The notes beneath the pieces are model-generated. The model saw only the letters and a program-made list of their open reading frames with translations. It had not been told where the DNA came from and did no database searches. Position numbers and translations under genes: made by a program. Of a stretch of DNA of 64,000 nt, positions 54,751 through 63,744 are shown in pieces. Position 1 is the stretch's first letter, and the number at the start of each line of letters is the position of its first letter. Origin of the DNA: Lysinibacillus piscis (GTDB taxonomy: Bacteria; Bacillota; Bacilli; Bacillales_A; Planococcaceae); contig NZ_BRZA01000001.1 of NCBI RefSeq assembly GCF_026012395.1, positions 496,001 through 560,000 on the forward strand, read 5' to 3'.

Positions 54751-56796
54751 TTAGTCAAAGCGTTCACCTTGCAAAACGCCCGATTTTTCTAGCATTTCAC
54801 GTAAATAATGATACTCTGCCTCTTGCCAAAAATCCTTAGTAGCAAGCAAGTCAATCGCATCTTTACGAGCCGTTTCCAATATACGATAATCATGCACTAA
54901 ATCTGCCACTTGAAAATCAGGTAGCCCACTTTGCTTGCGTCCAAAGAAATCACCTGGTCCACGCAACTCTAAATCTTTTTCAGCCAGTCGGAAGCCATCA
55001 TTCGTCTCTGTCATCGACTGCATACGCTCTTTTCCTTCATCAGACTTCGGATCAGCTACTAATACACAGTACGATTGATGTTCGCCACGTCCAACGCGTC
55101 CACGAAGCTGATGGAGCTGTGCTAAACCAAAACGCTCTGCATCATAAATCATCATAAATGTGGCATTCGGTACATTCACACCGACCTCTACTACTGTTGT
55201 CGATACAAGAATATGCACCTTTCCCTCGCTAAAGCTACGCATGACAGCATCTTTTTCATCTGCTGGTAAACGCCCATGCATTAAGCCAACTGTATAGCGT
55301 CCATGAAAGTAAGTAGCAAGCTGCTCATAAAGCTCAACAGCATTTTGCACATCAAGCTTCTCTGATTCTTCAATTAACGGACAAATAGCATAAGCTTGTC
55401 GTCCTGCTGCCAGCTCGACTTCCAATCTACCAATAGCTGCATTCATTTGCTCTTTTTTCAGCCAATGGGTTTCAATTTGCTTACGCCCAGCAGGCATTTC
55501 ATCAATGATGGACACGTCCATTTCTCCAAACGCTGTAATCGCTAATGTTCTAGGAATGGGCGTGGCGGTCATAAAGAGTACATCGGGATGCTCTCCTTTA
55601 TCACGCAATACACGCCGCTGTTCTACCCCAAAGCGATGCTGCTCATCTGTTATGACAAAGCCAAGCCTCTGAAACATAACGTCTGGCTGAATCAAAGCAT
55701 GTGTACCAATTAAAATATCAATCTCACCATCGGCAAGCGCCTCCAACAATTGACGACGCTCCTTCGTCTTTGTCGAGCCAGATAATAAAGCAACTCGTAT
55801 ATCAAATGGCATAAACCATTGTTGCAAACTTTCTAGATGCTGTTCAGCTAAAATTTCTGTTGGTGCCATTAATGCACCTTGAAAGCCCGCCGTCACTGCT
55901 GCATACAAGCAAATCGCTGCCACAACGGTTTTCCCTGAGCCCACATCCCCCTGCAATAAACGATTCATACGGTGTGAGCTTTTTAAATCTTTGCAAATCT
56001 CATTGACGACACGTTTTTGTGCGTCAGTTAATTCATATGGCAAGGAATCAATAAATGCACGTAATCGCTGCAAATCAAAGGAAATCACTGTACCATGCTC
56101 AGCATCTTTACGAGCCTTTCTTAATGCTTGAATACGCAATTGGAAATGCAGTAACTCTTCATAGGCAAATCGTCTTCTCGCTTGTTTCGCGTGCTCGGCA
56201 TCTAAAGGAAAATGCACACCCTCTAGCCCTTCACGTATCGCTAAAAGTTTATACGCTTGTTGCAATGACTGTGGAAGGCTATCAGGTACATCTATCACAT
56301 CATCTAATACTTGCCTCATGATTTTCCTAAAGCGCTTTTGCGGAATTAACCCCTTTAAGCTATACACAGGCTCAAAATCTACTTGCTCTGTTTTTGGTCC
56401 AAATGTCACCGTTGTTCCATTAATGACTTGACGTCCTCTATCCCATTTTCCTGTGACGGTAATAATCGCTCCTGGCACAAGTTTTTGCTTTAAATAGCCT
56501 TGGTTAAAAAACACAACCTTCACCAAATGTCGTCCTGCAAGTACCGTCACTTGTAGCCTTGATTTATTTTTCCCCATAAATAATACAGTCGGTTCTCGCT
56601 CCACTCGACATTCTACTGTGACACGTTCATTATGTGGCGTTTGCGCTAAATCCTTTAAACGAAAATCCTCATGACGATGTGGGAATGTCCATAATAAATC
56701 GGCAATCGTTTCAATGCCTAGAGTCATAAGATGACTAGCCGTTTCTTTGCCAACACCCTTTACATTGGTAATAGGGCTTGTTAAATCAATAGTCAC
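54751..56796 (-). CDS. recG: ATP-dependent DNA helicase RecG
   Basis: Remodels stalled replication forks and branched DNA. N-terminal wedge/OB domain (about 50-150), Walker A GDVGSGKT, DEQH box ITDEQHRFGV, TATPIPRTLA, and the C-terminal TRG region GRGEHQSYCVL...RGPGDFFGRKQSG. About 681 aa (B. subtilis 682). The start is best placed at GTG 56796, overlapping the end of sdaAA; the ORF stays open to ATG 56832 but that would overlap sdaAA by 47 bases. The true start is uncertain by a few codons. Confidence 0.96.
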   Translation of the reverse strand: MTIDLTSPITNVKGVGKETASHLMTLGIETIADLLWTFPHRHEDFRLKDLAQTPHNERVTVECRVEREPTVLFMGKNKSRLQVTVLAGRHLVKVVFFNQGYLKQKLVPGAIITVTGKWDRGRQVINGTTVTFGPKTEQVDFEPVYSLKGLIPQKRFRKIMRQVLDDVIDVPDSLPQSLQQAYKLLAIREGLEGVHFPLDAEHAKQARRRFAYEELLHFQLRIQALRKARKDAEHGTVISFDLQRLRAFIDSLPYELTDAQKRVVNEICKDLKSSHRMNRLLQGDVGSGKTVVAAICLYAAVTAGFQGALMAPTEILAEQHLESLQQWFMPFDIRVALLSGSTKTKERRQLLEALADGEIDILIGTHALIQPDVMFQRLGFVITDEQHRFGVEQRRVLRDKGEHPDVLFMTATPIPRTLAITAFGEMDVSIIDEMPAGRKQIETHWLKKEQMNAAIGRLEVELAAGRQAYAICPLIEESEKLDVQNAVELYEQLATYFHGRYTVGLMHGRLPADEKDAVMRSFSEGKVHILVSTTVVEVGVNVPNATFMMIYDAERFGLAQLHQLRGRVGRGEHQSYCVLVADPKSDEGKERMQSMTETNDGFRLAEKDLELRGPGDFFGRKQSGLPDFQVADLVHDYRILETARKDAIDLLATKDFWQEAEYHYLREMLEKSGVLQGERFD

Positions 56797-57685
56797 CTTG
56801 TACGACTGCTCCGCCAAAAATCTTTGCTGCAAGTGCTTTACCTGTCGGTGTTGCGGCTAGTCCACCACGTGCTGTCTCTTTTAAGTTTGGACTCATTGCT
56901 TGACCAATGCGGTACATTGCTCCGATGACTTCATCACAAGGAATACGGCTTGTGACACCTGCAAGTGCCATATCAGCTGCTACAAGTGAATTGGCTGCCC
57001 CCATCGCATTCCGTTTCACACAAGGAACTTCCACTAAGCCAGCCACTGGATCACATACAAGACCAAGCATATTTTTTAATGTAATGGCAAAGCCCTCTGC
57101 ACATTGCTGTGGCGTACCACCAGCCATTTCCACAATCGCTGCTGCTGCCATACCTGCTGCTGAACCAACCTCTGCCTGACAGCCACCCGCTGCACCCGAA
57201 ATCGATGCATTATTCGCTACAACAAAGCCAAATGCTCCTGATGTAAATAAATAGCGAATCATTTGCTCACGTGTCGGATTTAATTTATTTTTCACCGCGA
57301 ATAACGTACCAGGCACAACCCCTGCTGAACCTGCTGTTGGTGTTGCACATATTGTACCCATCGCTGCATTAACCTCATTGGTTGCCACGGCTTTACTAAC
57401 AGCATCCAGCAACAATTCACCTGATAATGAATTACCCTGTGCAATATAATTTTGTAGTAATACAGCATCGCCACCTGTTAATCCTGTTACAGATTGCACA
57501 CCCTTAATACCACGCTCAATCGCTTCCTCCATCACTGTTAAATTACGATCCATTTGCTCGATAATTTCTTCACGCGTTCTTCCGCTCATTAACATTTCTT
57601 GCTCTATCATAATTTCTGAAATTAATTTTCCTTCTCGTTCTGCTCGCTCCACAAGCTCACGAACATTATGAAACAACACGTTCAT
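56786..57685 (-). CDS. sdaAA: L-serine dehydratase, iron-sulfur alpha subunit
   Basis: Converts L-serine to pyruvate and ammonia. Conserved cysteines likely to hold the [4Fe-4S] cluster lie in MGTICATPTAGS, GGCQAEVG, LVCDPVAG and VPCVKRN. 299 aa (B. subtilis 300). It starts 14 bases after sdaAB. The last codons overlap the recG start. Confidence 0.97.
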   Translation of the reverse strand: MNVLFHNVRELVERAEREGKLISEIMIEQEMLMSGRTREEIIEQMDRNLTVMEEAIERGIKGVQSVTGLTGGDAVLLQNYIAQGNSLSGELLLDAVSKAVATNEVNAAMGTICATPTAGSAGVVPGTLFAVKNKLNPTREQMIRYLFTSGAFGFVVANNASISGAAGGCQAEVGSAAGMAAAAIVEMAGGTPQQCAEGFAITLKNMLGLVCDPVAGLVEVPCVKRNAMGAANSLVAADMALAGVTSRIPCDEVIGAMYRIGQAMSPNLKETARGGLAATPTGKALAAKIFGGAVVQGDY

Positions 57686-57699
57686 ATTGTGACATCTCC

Positions 57700-58362
57700 C
57701 TAGTTATTAATTTTCGACACTTTTGTAATATATGGTATTAACGAAATTTGTTGTATTACTTTCTCTTCAATATTTTGATCGACTTCAATTACCATCAATG
57801 CTGTTAAACCACGTTCAATACGTGATACTTCCATATGCCCAATATTGACGTTGTGCATAGCCAAGCAATTCGCTACATTGGCAATACAGCCAGCACGGTC
57901 ATCATGTACAACCAAAATAGCAGGCATTCCACCTGTTAAACGTAATTTGAAACCGTTTACTTCACTCACTTCAATTTTACCGCCGCCAATCGAAATTCCC
58001 ACAACTGACATTTCTCCCTCGTCATCTCCAATAACAAGGCGCGCTGTATTCGGATGCTCTGTGTTCGCTGTTTCAGGAATAAATTCAAATGCCAATCCAG
58101 CCTTTTCTGCATCTGCAAAGGCGGTTTTAATACGCTCATCATACGTATCATAATTTAATAAACCACCTACGATCGCCACATCTGTACCATGCCCACGATA
58201 TGTTTCTGCAAATGAGCCATATAAATGAATTTTTGCCCATTTTGGCTGTCTACCAAATAAATCTCTTGCTACACGTCCAATACGAGCAGCCCCTGCCGTA
58301 TGAGAGGACGATGGTCCAATCATCACAGGTCCTATAATATCAAATACAGAAGTAAACTTCAT
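57700..58362 (-). CDS. sdaAB: L-serine dehydratase, beta subunit with ACT domain
   Basis: Partner of SdaAA. The conserved DIIGPVMIGPSSSHTAGAARIGR is at residues 8-30, and an ACT amino-acid-binding domain occupies about 148-220, suggesting allosteric control by serine. 220 aa, normal. A 324-base gap lies upstream, holding the fakA terminator, a dyad (58481-58505) and AT-rich DNA with poorly defined promoter elements. Confidence 0.97.
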   Translation of the reverse strand: MKFTSVFDIIGPVMIGPSSSHTAGAARIGRVARDLFGRQPKWAKIHLYGSFAETYRGHGTDVAIVGGLLNYDTYDERIKTAFADAEKAGLAFEFIPETANTEHPNTARLVIGDDEGEMSVVGISIGGGKIEVSEVNGFKLRLTGGMPAILVVHDDRAGCIANVANCLAMHNVNIGHMEVSRIERGLTALMVIEVDQNIEEKVIQQISLIPYITKVSKINN

Positions 58363-58480
58363 ATAAACACCCCTCTATATATCTTTCTTTTAATCATATT
58401 TATATCATATCATAAAAGTAAAGTATTACTTTTCAGCTTTATCAAAATCTATACTACTGTCATTCCAAGCATATAACACT

Positions 58481-58505
58481 GACTGTCCTTTCAGTAAAGA
58501 CAGTC
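58481..58505. repeat. Dyad upstream of sdaAB
   Basis: GACTGTC(C)TTT, CAGT loop, AAAGACAGTC: a 10-bp stem with one bulged base, about 120 bases before sdaAB. On the minus strand no T-tract follows; on the plus strand ATTTTAATAATT does. It could be an operator or part of the sdaAB leader. Confidence 0.4.
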
Positions 58506-58623
58506 ATTTTAATAATTATCTCTTAACGTCTATTGTCCTACTCACACATACAGTATCATACATACCTACGCAAATGAATACCGCTTCTACCTATTTAAAT
58601 GTTTCCCTATTTCCTCTATCCAC

Positions 58624-58654
58624 AAACAAAAGCAGTACACAATTTGTGCACTGC
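58624..58654 (-). terminator. Terminator after fakA
   Basis: GCAGTGCAC pairs with GTGTACTGC (one G-U), 5-base loop, followed by TTTTGTTTG on the minus strand, about 32 bases after the fakA stop. Confidence 0.8.
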
Positions 58655-58686
58655 CTTCCTTGCTTCGTTCACCAAATGTCATCGAA

Positions 58687-60336
58687 TTATTCTACTGAAA
58701 TAATGTATGGATACAAACTTTGTTGACCATTAAATAATTCTACTTCTACGTCTGGATAATGTTCCTCGATAAATGTCACTAATGCCGAAGCCTGTTCTTC
58801 TGTTGTATCTTCACCATAAATGACTGTCACAATCTCACTATCTTCATCCACTAAATCTGCAACAACTTTTTCAGCCGCATCCTTTAATGTTGGTGTAGAT
58901 AACACAATTTTGCCTTCTGCTAGTGCCATAAAGTCATCTTTATGAATAGCAATACCATCAATAGACGTATCCCGCACAGCATATGTCACTTGCCCTGTTT
59001 TCACATGCGCAAAGGCTTCCGTCATAGATGCTTGGTTCGTTGCCACAGTAGCATCAGGATTAAATGATAAAATCGCTGCCATCCCTTGAGGAATCGTTTT
59101 CGTTGGCACAACTGCCGCATCGATTTCCAACAGCTCCACCGCTTGCTCTGCCGCCATAATAATGTTTTTATTATTCGGTAAGATCAATACTTTTTCAGCA
59201 CCAATTTCTTGGACAGCTTTGACAATATCTTCTGTGGAAGGGTTCATTGTTTGCCCACCCTCAATCACATAAGAGGCACCGATTGAACGTAATAATGTCG
59301 CAACACCTTCACCCATTGCAATCGTGACAATCGCATATGGATGTTTTTCAATTGTTTTCACAGCCGTAGCAGTCGAACGTTCTTCACCAACAATAGCTGA
59401 ATGTTGCTCACGCATATTGTCTACCTTGATTTTAATAAGACTACCATATTTTTGCCCCATCGCTAATACAGCACCTGGTTGCTCTGAATGAATATGCACT
59501 TTCGCAATTTCATCATCCGAAATAACAAGCAATGAATCGCCAAGCGGATTTAATTCATTACGGAATTGGTCTTCATCAAACGACTCTTTTCCTTCTTCAA
59601 AGCGCACCATAATTTCTGTACAATAGCCAAATTCAATATCCTCTGTGCTCATGAAATCTTGCACACGATGATGCTCTGCATTAATTAAATCATCCAATGT
59701 GGCTTCATTTCTTTCTGGTAATGGCTCACCTTTTAATGAAGCTAAAAATCCTTCATAAACAAATAGCAACCCTTGTCCGCCACTATCTACAACACCTACT
59801 TCTTTTAAAACAGGTAAAAGGTCTGGTGTACGCGCTAACGAGCTTCTCGCTTCTGCTGTAAAGGCATCCATCACAGCTATAATATCGCTTTCTGTTTCTG
59901 CGACTTCAACACCTTTTTTAGCAGCCTCACGTGCTACAGTTAAAATTGTTCCTTCTACAGGCTTCATCACCGCTTTATATGCTGTATCTACACCCGCTTG
60001 AAACGCATTAGCAAAACCTTTCGCATCAATGGTTTCTTCTTTTTCGATAAACTTACCGAAACCTCGGAACAATTGTGATAAAATAACACCCGAATTACCA
60101 CGTGCACCCATTAATAAACCTTTCGCCAATGCCTGTGCCGTTTTACCAATATGTGCAGTGGCAAAAGCTTCCGTTTCTTTCGCACCTGATGTCATTGATA
60201 AATTCATATTTGTTCCCGTATCACCATCTGGTACAGGAAATACATTTAATGAGTCAACATAGTTTGCATTTTGCAATAAATGATGTGCGCCCATTTGCAC
60301 CATTTCTGCAAACTTTATTCCATCTAAAGACTGCAT
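58687..60336 (-). CDS. fakA: Fatty acid kinase catalytic subunit FakA (YloV)
   Basis: Phosphorylates exogenous fatty acids bound to FakB so that they can enter phospholipids. N-terminal Dak2/DhaL ATP-binding domain (residues 1-200: VPDGDTGTNMNLSM and MGARGNSGVILSQLFRGF), a middle domain (about 205-320), and a C-terminal DegV-like domain. 549 aa, normal. It lies 18 bases after the asp23-family gene, the conserved yloU-yloV pair. Separated from sdaAB by a terminator. Confidence 0.96.
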   Translation of the reverse strand: MQSLDGIKFAEMVQMGAHHLLQNANYVDSLNVFPVPDGDTGTNMNLSMTSGAKETEAFATAHIGKTAQALAKGLLMGARGNSGVILSQLFRGFGKFIEKEETIDAKGFANAFQAGVDTAYKAVMKPVEGTILTVAREAAKKGVEVAETESDIIAVMDAFTAEARSSLARTPDLLPVLKEVGVVDSGGQGLLFVYEGFLASLKGEPLPERNEATLDDLINAEHHRVQDFMSTEDIEFGYCTEIMVRFEEGKESFDEDQFRNELNPLGDSLLVISDDEIAKVHIHSEQPGAVLAMGQKYGSLIKIKVDNMREQHSAIVGEERSTATAVKTIEKHPYAIVTIAMGEGVATLLRSIGASYVIEGGQTMNPSTEDIVKAVQEIGAEKVLILPNNKNIIMAAEQAVELLEIDAAVVPTKTIPQGMAAILSFNPDATVATNQASMTEAFAHVKTGQVTYAVRDTSIDGIAIHKDDFMALAEGKIVLSTPTLKDAAEKVVADLVDEDSEIVTVIYGEDTTEEQASALVTFIEEHYPDVEVELFNGQQSLYPYIISVE

Positions 60337-60354
60337 CCGATTTTACTCCCCCTC

Positions 60355-60717
60355 TTAATCCTTCGCTACACGGACACCCTGTACAAAAATATTGACAGTG
60401 TTTACGCCCATTCCCAATGTTTTATCAACTGTATATTTTACTTTTGATTGTACTTGGTAAGCCACTTCTGAAATTTTTGTACCGTAACTAACAATAATAT
60501 ACATATCAATATGTAAATCGTCGCCTTGTTGTCGAATAATGACACCTTTAGCAAAGTTTTCTTTTCCTAAAATATCAGTAAGCCCATCGCGAATTTGATG
60601 CTTTGATGCCATACCTACAATTCCATAACATTCTACAGCAGCGCCTCCCGCAATTTGTGCGAGCACGTCTGTTGAAATATCAATTTGGCCGAATTCATTG
60701 CGTAGTTCAATTGACAT
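60355..60717 (-). CDS. yloU: Asp23/Gls24 family protein (YloU)
   Basis: Small conserved envelope-stress-associated family protein. 120 aa with the Asp23 signature ISTDVLAQIAGGAAVECYGIVGM and the C-terminal YQVQSKVKYTVDKTLGMGVNTVNIFVQGV. Always found with fakA in Firmicutes; the molecular role is not settled. GGAGGC lies about 6-7 bases before the ATG. Confidence 0.93.
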   Translation of the reverse strand: MSIELRNEFGQIDISTDVLAQIAGGAAVECYGIVGMASKHQIRDGLTDILGKENFAKGVIIRQQGDDLHIDMYIIVSYGTKISEVAYQVQSKVKYTVDKTLGMGVNTVNIFVQGVRVAKD

Positions 60718-60752
60718 AGATATGCCTCCTTGGCTCTTTTTGACTAAAAGCT

Positions 60753-60782
60753 ATTGTAACATTTTCATCCTCTATTAATCAA
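60753..60782 (-). promoter_or_regulatory. Sigma-A promoter of yloU-fakA
   Basis: TTGATT (60782-60777), 18 bases, TACAAT (60758-60753), with TG one base before the -10 (extended -10). The start would be about 30 bases before yloU. Confidence 0.6.
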
Positions 60783-60812
60783 CTTTCTCACAAATGATAT
60801 GTATTTTGCTCA

Positions 60813-61973
60813 TTATGATACCATTACCTGATCTAGTCCTTGAATGTAGTAGCCATTTCGACCATTTTGTTTTGCTTGGTATAGTGCTTCATCAGAGAAC
60901 GTACAACATTGATAAATTTTTTCTCTGGCACTTGAATGCGTCCAGCACATACCAATACTCACTGTCACACGATTAGCAATTGGTGAACCTCTATGCGGAA
61001 TACCTAAATCATGTATTGCTGCGATAATTTGCTGACATAGCTCCTCCGCTTGCTCTCGATTACTTTGACTTACTAGTACAAATTCTTCTCCACCCCAGCG
61101 TGCCACAAATGCGCTATTTTTCAGTCCGACTTGCTGTAGCTTAATTGCTACTGCCTTTAATGCTTTATCGCCCTGTATATGTCCATAAGAATCATTGAAA
61201 TTCTTAAAAAAATCAATATCAATCATCAGCACTGCCAATTCTTTTTGTTCATCTAGCTGCTGAATCTTTTCATTAAAAGCACGACGATTCGGTATATTTG
61301 TCAGCGTATCTCGCATCACTTGTCCTGCTAATAATTCGGAAGTCTGCTTGGACCTCACCACTTCTGCCCCCAACAAAATTTGCTGGATGATATATTGTTT
61401 TTGTACGCTATACATATACCATTGAATCATCAAGCCTATTGGGATAAGAAGAGCTAATGCAAGAAACATCGTAGTGCCTTCCCTAGCTACATCCATCGAG
61501 TAGTAAGCTGTTCCTAAAACGATGGCCAATGTCACTAAAATACCACCTAAAATTGTTCGTAATGGGAGGACAAATACAACACAAATCACTAGAAAAATAA
61601 CTTCATATAATACAACATGATGGAAAAAGTATACATCTACTACCGTAATGATTGTCACAAGCAATAAATTAATATGAATATATCCCCATACGATTTTTTT
61701 ATATTTGGCAATATTGGATTCTGTGATGACTAGCTTATTCTTTTTAATGAATAATAATATTGCTAAATTGATATAAAACATGATTGTATGAATGACTGCA
61801 TATAATGGGACCATTTTTCTTTCATCTACCGCAAAAAAGAGCTCACTAAAATGAACGAATGTAATAACGGTTGTAGCATACATCCATGTCCATGCAACTG
61901 TTCGCATTCGCAGCACATTCAATCGCACGATTTCCTTTTGTACCATAAATGATAATTGTTGTTTATTGCCCAC
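60813..61973 (-). CDS. Membrane-anchored diguanylate cyclase (GGDEF)
   Basis: Makes c-di-GMP from GTP. About six hydrophobic segments cover residues 28-190, followed by a short linker and a GGDEF domain (about 215-380). The active-site loop is GGEEF (294-298), catalytically competent in the family; DxxLTxxxNRR and VLMIDIDFFKNFND are present. No RxxD inhibitory site precedes the loop (NSAF instead). 386 aa. The start is GTG 61973 with GAGG nine bases upstream. It lies between the yloU-fakA unit and an M20 peptidase, with no matching gene in B. subtilis at this position. The signal sensed is unknown. Confidence 0.93.
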   Translation of the reverse strand: MGNKQQLSFMVQKEIVRLNVLRMRTVAWTWMYATTVITFVHFSELFFAVDERKMVPLYAVIHTIMFYINLAILLFIKKNKLVITESNIAKYKKIVWGYIHINLLLVTIITVVDVYFFHHVVLYEVIFLVICVVFVLPLRTILGGILVTLAIVLGTAYYSMDVAREGTTMFLALALLIPIGLMIQWYMYSVQKQYIIQQILLGAEVVRSKQTSELLAGQVMRDTLTNIPNRRAFNEKIQQLDEQKELAVLMIDIDFFKNFNDSYGHIQGDKALKAVAIKLQQVGLKNSAFVARWGGEEFVLVSQSNREQAEELCQQIIAAIHDLGIPHRGSPIANRVTVSIGMCWTHSSAREKIYQCCTFSDEALYQAKQNGRNGYYIQGLDQVMVS

Positions 61974-62078
61974 AAAGGTTCACCTCGAATGATTACTGAT
62001 TAGTTTTAACTATTCAAACAGTGCTAAACATCCTCTTAACCTTATAGTAACTCAAAATCTCTCTTTTTCACAGTCCAA

Positions 62079-62107
62079 AAGCCGATACATTTTCCATGTA
62101 TCGGCTT
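62079..62107. terminator. Terminator after the M20 peptidase
   Basis: 12-bp perfect stem (AAGCCGATACAT and complement) with a 5-base loop. T-runs follow on both strands (TTTTGG on minus, TTATTTTTATT on plus), so it may be bidirectional; on the minus strand it follows the peptidase stop by 10 bases. Confidence 0.75.
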
Positions 62108-62117
62108 ATTTTTATTA

Positions 62118-63719
62118 CTATAGACTTTTTATTAATGCTTCAAGCATGACTGGCATTTCAGTAAAAGCACTATCGACATGCAGCCTCTCTGTTTTTTGAT
62201 GTGGGTCTTTGCCAAATGGTCCTACATTTAATACAGGTCCTTGCAATGCTGTCATCGCATCAAATGGAATACTATATGTTTCACCCCAAACAGGTGTATT
62301 TTTTTCAAATGCTATCCAGCCACTTTCGCCATCTGAATAATTTACATAGCTTAAATCACAAATGCCATTAAAGTAATGGATTTGTTCCACTTCATTATGA
62401 AATGTTTTTGCCATATCCTGCATCAATGTAATGGCTTGTTGCACAACTGGATGACCAGAAGCATTAATCGCTGGATAATAAGGTGGTGCATATAGTAACA
62501 CAGTTGCAGGTGCTAATTCTTGACAGCGAATCATTAATTGATCCACAATGCGAATCGATTTTTCTCGGTCATCCAATTTCCCATTATCTATCACCTGCTG
62601 TTTAATCAGTGCTACTTCCTCTGCTCCTAATTTGGCAATAGCATGCTCTAGCAATGCTTCATAACGGATGACTTTGACAGTTCCTACACCTTTGACCTGT
62701 TCACGCACACAAATTTGTTGGTAATGCTCATTACAAGCTGCCATTGCTTCCACTGCAACTTGTTCAAAAATATCCATAACCTCTGTCGCCGTCCGCTTCA
62801 TTAAAAATACATTATAAAGTGCTGCTGCACGATAGGGTGTTTGTGTCGAATATTCCATTTTCAAATCTTTTAATTGCAAGGACACAGGAAGTGGTGTGCT
62901 TTCTCCTAAATCCGTTTCACGAAAAACAGGATTCCATTCCATCTGCTGTGTCATATAAGATGCGATAAAAGTAGCTGTCATTCCTTTTAATGGCTCACCG
63001 ACATGTGTTTCTTTGCCATAAAACAAAGCAGCAGGCATAATTTTCCCAATCGTTCCTGAGTAAACATATTCCTTAATATCTGCTGGTGCTTGAGAGAAAG
63101 ATGGCTCACTATTTAAAAATAATGTATATGTGAGATGATGTTCTTCACGTAATCGCACAAGCTCTACTACCGCTGCACGCATGCCAGCCGAATTGACCTC
63201 TTCATCAGGAACAGCTGTTAATAGTAGATTAATAGGCCATTTTTCCAAGCTCGCCTTTTCAATCAACTGCATATGAAGTGCCAGCCCCATTTTCATATCC
63301 ATTGTGCCACGTCCAAATAAGTATTTACCTGATTGTAAATCAATTTGTGCGGATTCTGGTAAATCTTTAAAATATTTAGGTTCCATCAGCTTTGTCGTTA
63401 GCTCCTCTGGATGGAAGGCAAGTGACTCTAGCTCACCGTATTCCTCCGTATGCACTGTATCGAAATGGCTGATGAGCACAACCGTTTTCGTTGCCTCTGG
63501 GTGCTTATATAAGGCTGTGACAGCGTGCCGTCCTAATCCTGCATCATGTAATTCAATATATTGTGGTTGTTGTTGAAAATAAGAAAGTGTTTGCAATTTA
63601 TCTCTTAGTTTATAAGCAAAGTCATTTTCACCTTTTGTCAATGTTCTACTTTCCCAACTGACAAGTTCACAGAGCAATGCACGTAATGTTTCAGGTGTAT
63701 TCCAAAAATAAGTATTCAT
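62118..63719 (-). CDS. M20 family metallopeptidase, RocB-like
   Basis: Zinc-dependent aminoacylase/peptidase family. The metal-site motifs are visible: SHFDTVHTEEYG (about residues 83-94), GRGTMDMKMGLALHM (about 135-149) and AVPDEEVNSAGM. 533 aa, close to the RocB subfamily (about 560) rather than typical 400-aa M20 enzymes. In B. subtilis rocB belongs to arginine catabolism but its substrate is unclear. The next gene upstream is an amino-acid permease, 25 bases away, so uptake and hydrolysis of an amino acid or conjugate is a reasonable inference. ATG has AGAGGAG upstream. Confidence 0.9.
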   Translation of the reverse strand: MNTYFWNTPETLRALLCELVSWESRTLTKGENDFAYKLRDKLQTLSYFQQQPQYIELHDAGLGRHAVTALYKHPEATKTVVLISHFDTVHTEEYGELESLAFHPEELTTKLMEPKYFKDLPESAQIDLQSGKYLFGRGTMDMKMGLALHMQLIEKASLEKWPINLLLTAVPDEEVNSAGMRAAVVELVRLREEHHLTYTLFLNSEPSFSQAPADIKEYVYSGTIGKIMPAALFYGKETHVGEPLKGMTATFIASYMTQQMEWNPVFRETDLGESTPLPVSLQLKDLKMEYSTQTPYRAAALYNVFLMKRTATEVMDIFEQVAVEAMAACNEHYQQICVREQVKGVGTVKVIRYEALLEHAIAKLGAEEVALIKQQVIDNGKLDDREKSIRIVDQLMIRCQELAPATVLLYAPPYYPAINASGHPVVQQAITLMQDMAKTFHNEVEQIHYFNGICDLSYVNYSDGESGWIAFEKNTPVWGETYSIPFDAMTALQGPVLNVGPFGKDPHQKTERLHVDSAFTEMPVMLEALIKSL

Positions 63720-63744
63720 AAAAAGTCTCCTCTTGCTGTTAAAT

